NCBI RefSeq assembly: GCF_021864505.1 | Contig: NZ_JAKJIB010000009.1 | Span: 1-41,527, forward strand | DNA from: Falsiroseomonas oryziterrae | GTDB taxonomy: Bacteria; Pseudomonadota; Alphaproteobacteria; Acetobacterales; Acetobacteraceae | DNA length: 41,527 nt | Direction of reading: 5' to 3' | Shown here: positions 41,112-41,527 of the stretch, piece by piece | Layout of the letters: each line of letters opens with the position of its first letter | How positions within the stretch are numbered: the first letter of the stretch is position 1 | The notes under the pieces: model-generated | The model's input: the letters and a program-made list of their open reading frames with translations, nothing else | Told to the model about the DNA's origin: nothing | Databases searched by the model: none | Translations under genes and position numbers: made by a program

Positions 41112-41527
41112 CTATATGAAGTCCGTTGTGGAAAGCGCCGGAAGAAGGCTGTCGTTGAGCGCGACGAGCAAGCCTGCGTTGCCGAAGCCAACGACATCGG
41201 CCCGGCTGTCGCCGTTCACGTCCGCCATCATCCGCGGATGGCGGTCCTGCGCCTCCCAGCCGCCAGCGCCGGGAAGAAAGCCAAACTCGTAACTCGCGTA
41301 ATTCGCCGGGCCGAAGCCGCCCGCGCCGTTGTTGAGCGCCACCAGCACCCCGGCATTGCCGAAGCCGACGATGTCGTCGCGCCCGTCGCCGTTCACATCC
41401 GCCATCATGCGCGGGAAGACGGTGTTGCTCGACCAGCCGCCGGCCGAGGCGCCGAAGCCGAACTCGCGCGAGGCGAAGTAGGCCGACCCGAAGCCGCCCG
41501 CGCCGGTGTTGAGCGCGACGAGGACGC
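41112..41527 (-). CDS. FG-GAP/VCBS-type repeat protein (5' partial)
   Basis: The C-terminal 138 residues of a protein whose start lies beyond the window. It consists of about 59-residue repeats carrying the calcium-binding loop DVNGDGRDDIVGFGNAG followed by LVALNNGAGGFGPA and an aromatic segment. This is the FG-GAP/VCBS beta-propeller repeat typical of secreted or surface proteins. Two loops and the remains of a third repeat are visible; the last repeat ends abruptly in LNDSLLPALSTTDFI. The repeat copies are also similar at DNA level. Confidence 0.8.
   Translation of the reverse strand, partial: VLVALNTGAGGFGSAYFASREFGFGASAGGWSSNTVFPRMMADVNGDGRDDIVGFGNAGVLVALNNGAGGFGPANYASYEFGFLPGAGGWEAQDRHPRMMADVNGDSRADVVGFGNAGLLVALNDSLLPALSTTDFI

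Noticed and set aside
1-41527. CRISPR array
   Set aside because: No series of regularly spaced identical repeats was seen; the five palindromes are 0.7-4.9 kb apart.

Overview
The window is GC-rich alphaproteobacterial DNA. The rluD-rpoH pair, the RpoH sequence and several small hypothetical proteins at the right end suggest Rhodospirillales/Acetobacterales, but that placement is inference. The ordinary chromosome on the left (1-5.0 kb) carries a sulfide:quinone oxidoreductase (5' end outside the window), a small DUF5368-like membrane protein, a zinc-ribbon thioredoxin (trxC), the heat-shock sigma factor rpoH, the pseudouridine synthase rluD, two small conserved proteins and a tRNA-Glu(CTC). 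Chromosome-like sequence returns after about 38.7 kb, with small unrecognised genes and the end of an FG-GAP/VCBS repeat protein.

From the 3' end of tRNA-Glu to about 38.3 kb lies a composite genomic island with three parts. (a) 5.0-11.5 kb: a large serine recombinase whose reading frame ends inside the tRNA gene, then a two-gene Gabija-type anti-phage system (OLD-family ATPase/TOPRIM nuclease GajA and UvrD-like GajB). The Gabija genes are visibly more A+T-rich than their surroundings. (b) 11.9-20.3 kb: a replicon or integrative-element backbone with two overlapping tyrosine recombinases, a helicase-like ATPase, an excisionase-like HTH protein, a Rep-like initiator, a protein with a ParB-like HTH segment and a coupled pair of unknown small genes. 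(c) 21.2-38.3 kb: an eight-gene, tightly overlapping operon encoding a single-strand DNA phosphorothioation defence system, SspABCD with the SspFGH restriction module, ending in a phosphorothioation-associated putative methyltransferase.

In part c, SspA mobilises sulfur from cysteine. SspD (PP-loop), SspC (ATPase) and SspB (DUF4007 nickase family) insert it into the DNA backbone. SspFGH is expected to damage DNA lacking the mark. SspH couples a candidate PD-(D/E)xK nuclease centre to an FtsK-like motor. The role of the terminal methyltransferase is unknown.

The most unusual signal is a 16-bp palindrome, GTGCACTCGAGTGCAC. It occurs five times (one copy with one substitution), only between genes, at 7011, 11865, 14946, 18721 and 19392. 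The copies separate the modules of parts a and b, and two of them flank the gene with the ParB-like HTH. I propose a parS-like or operator family served by that protein. The right end of the island was not resolved: no convincing copy of the tRNA 3' end was found downstream.
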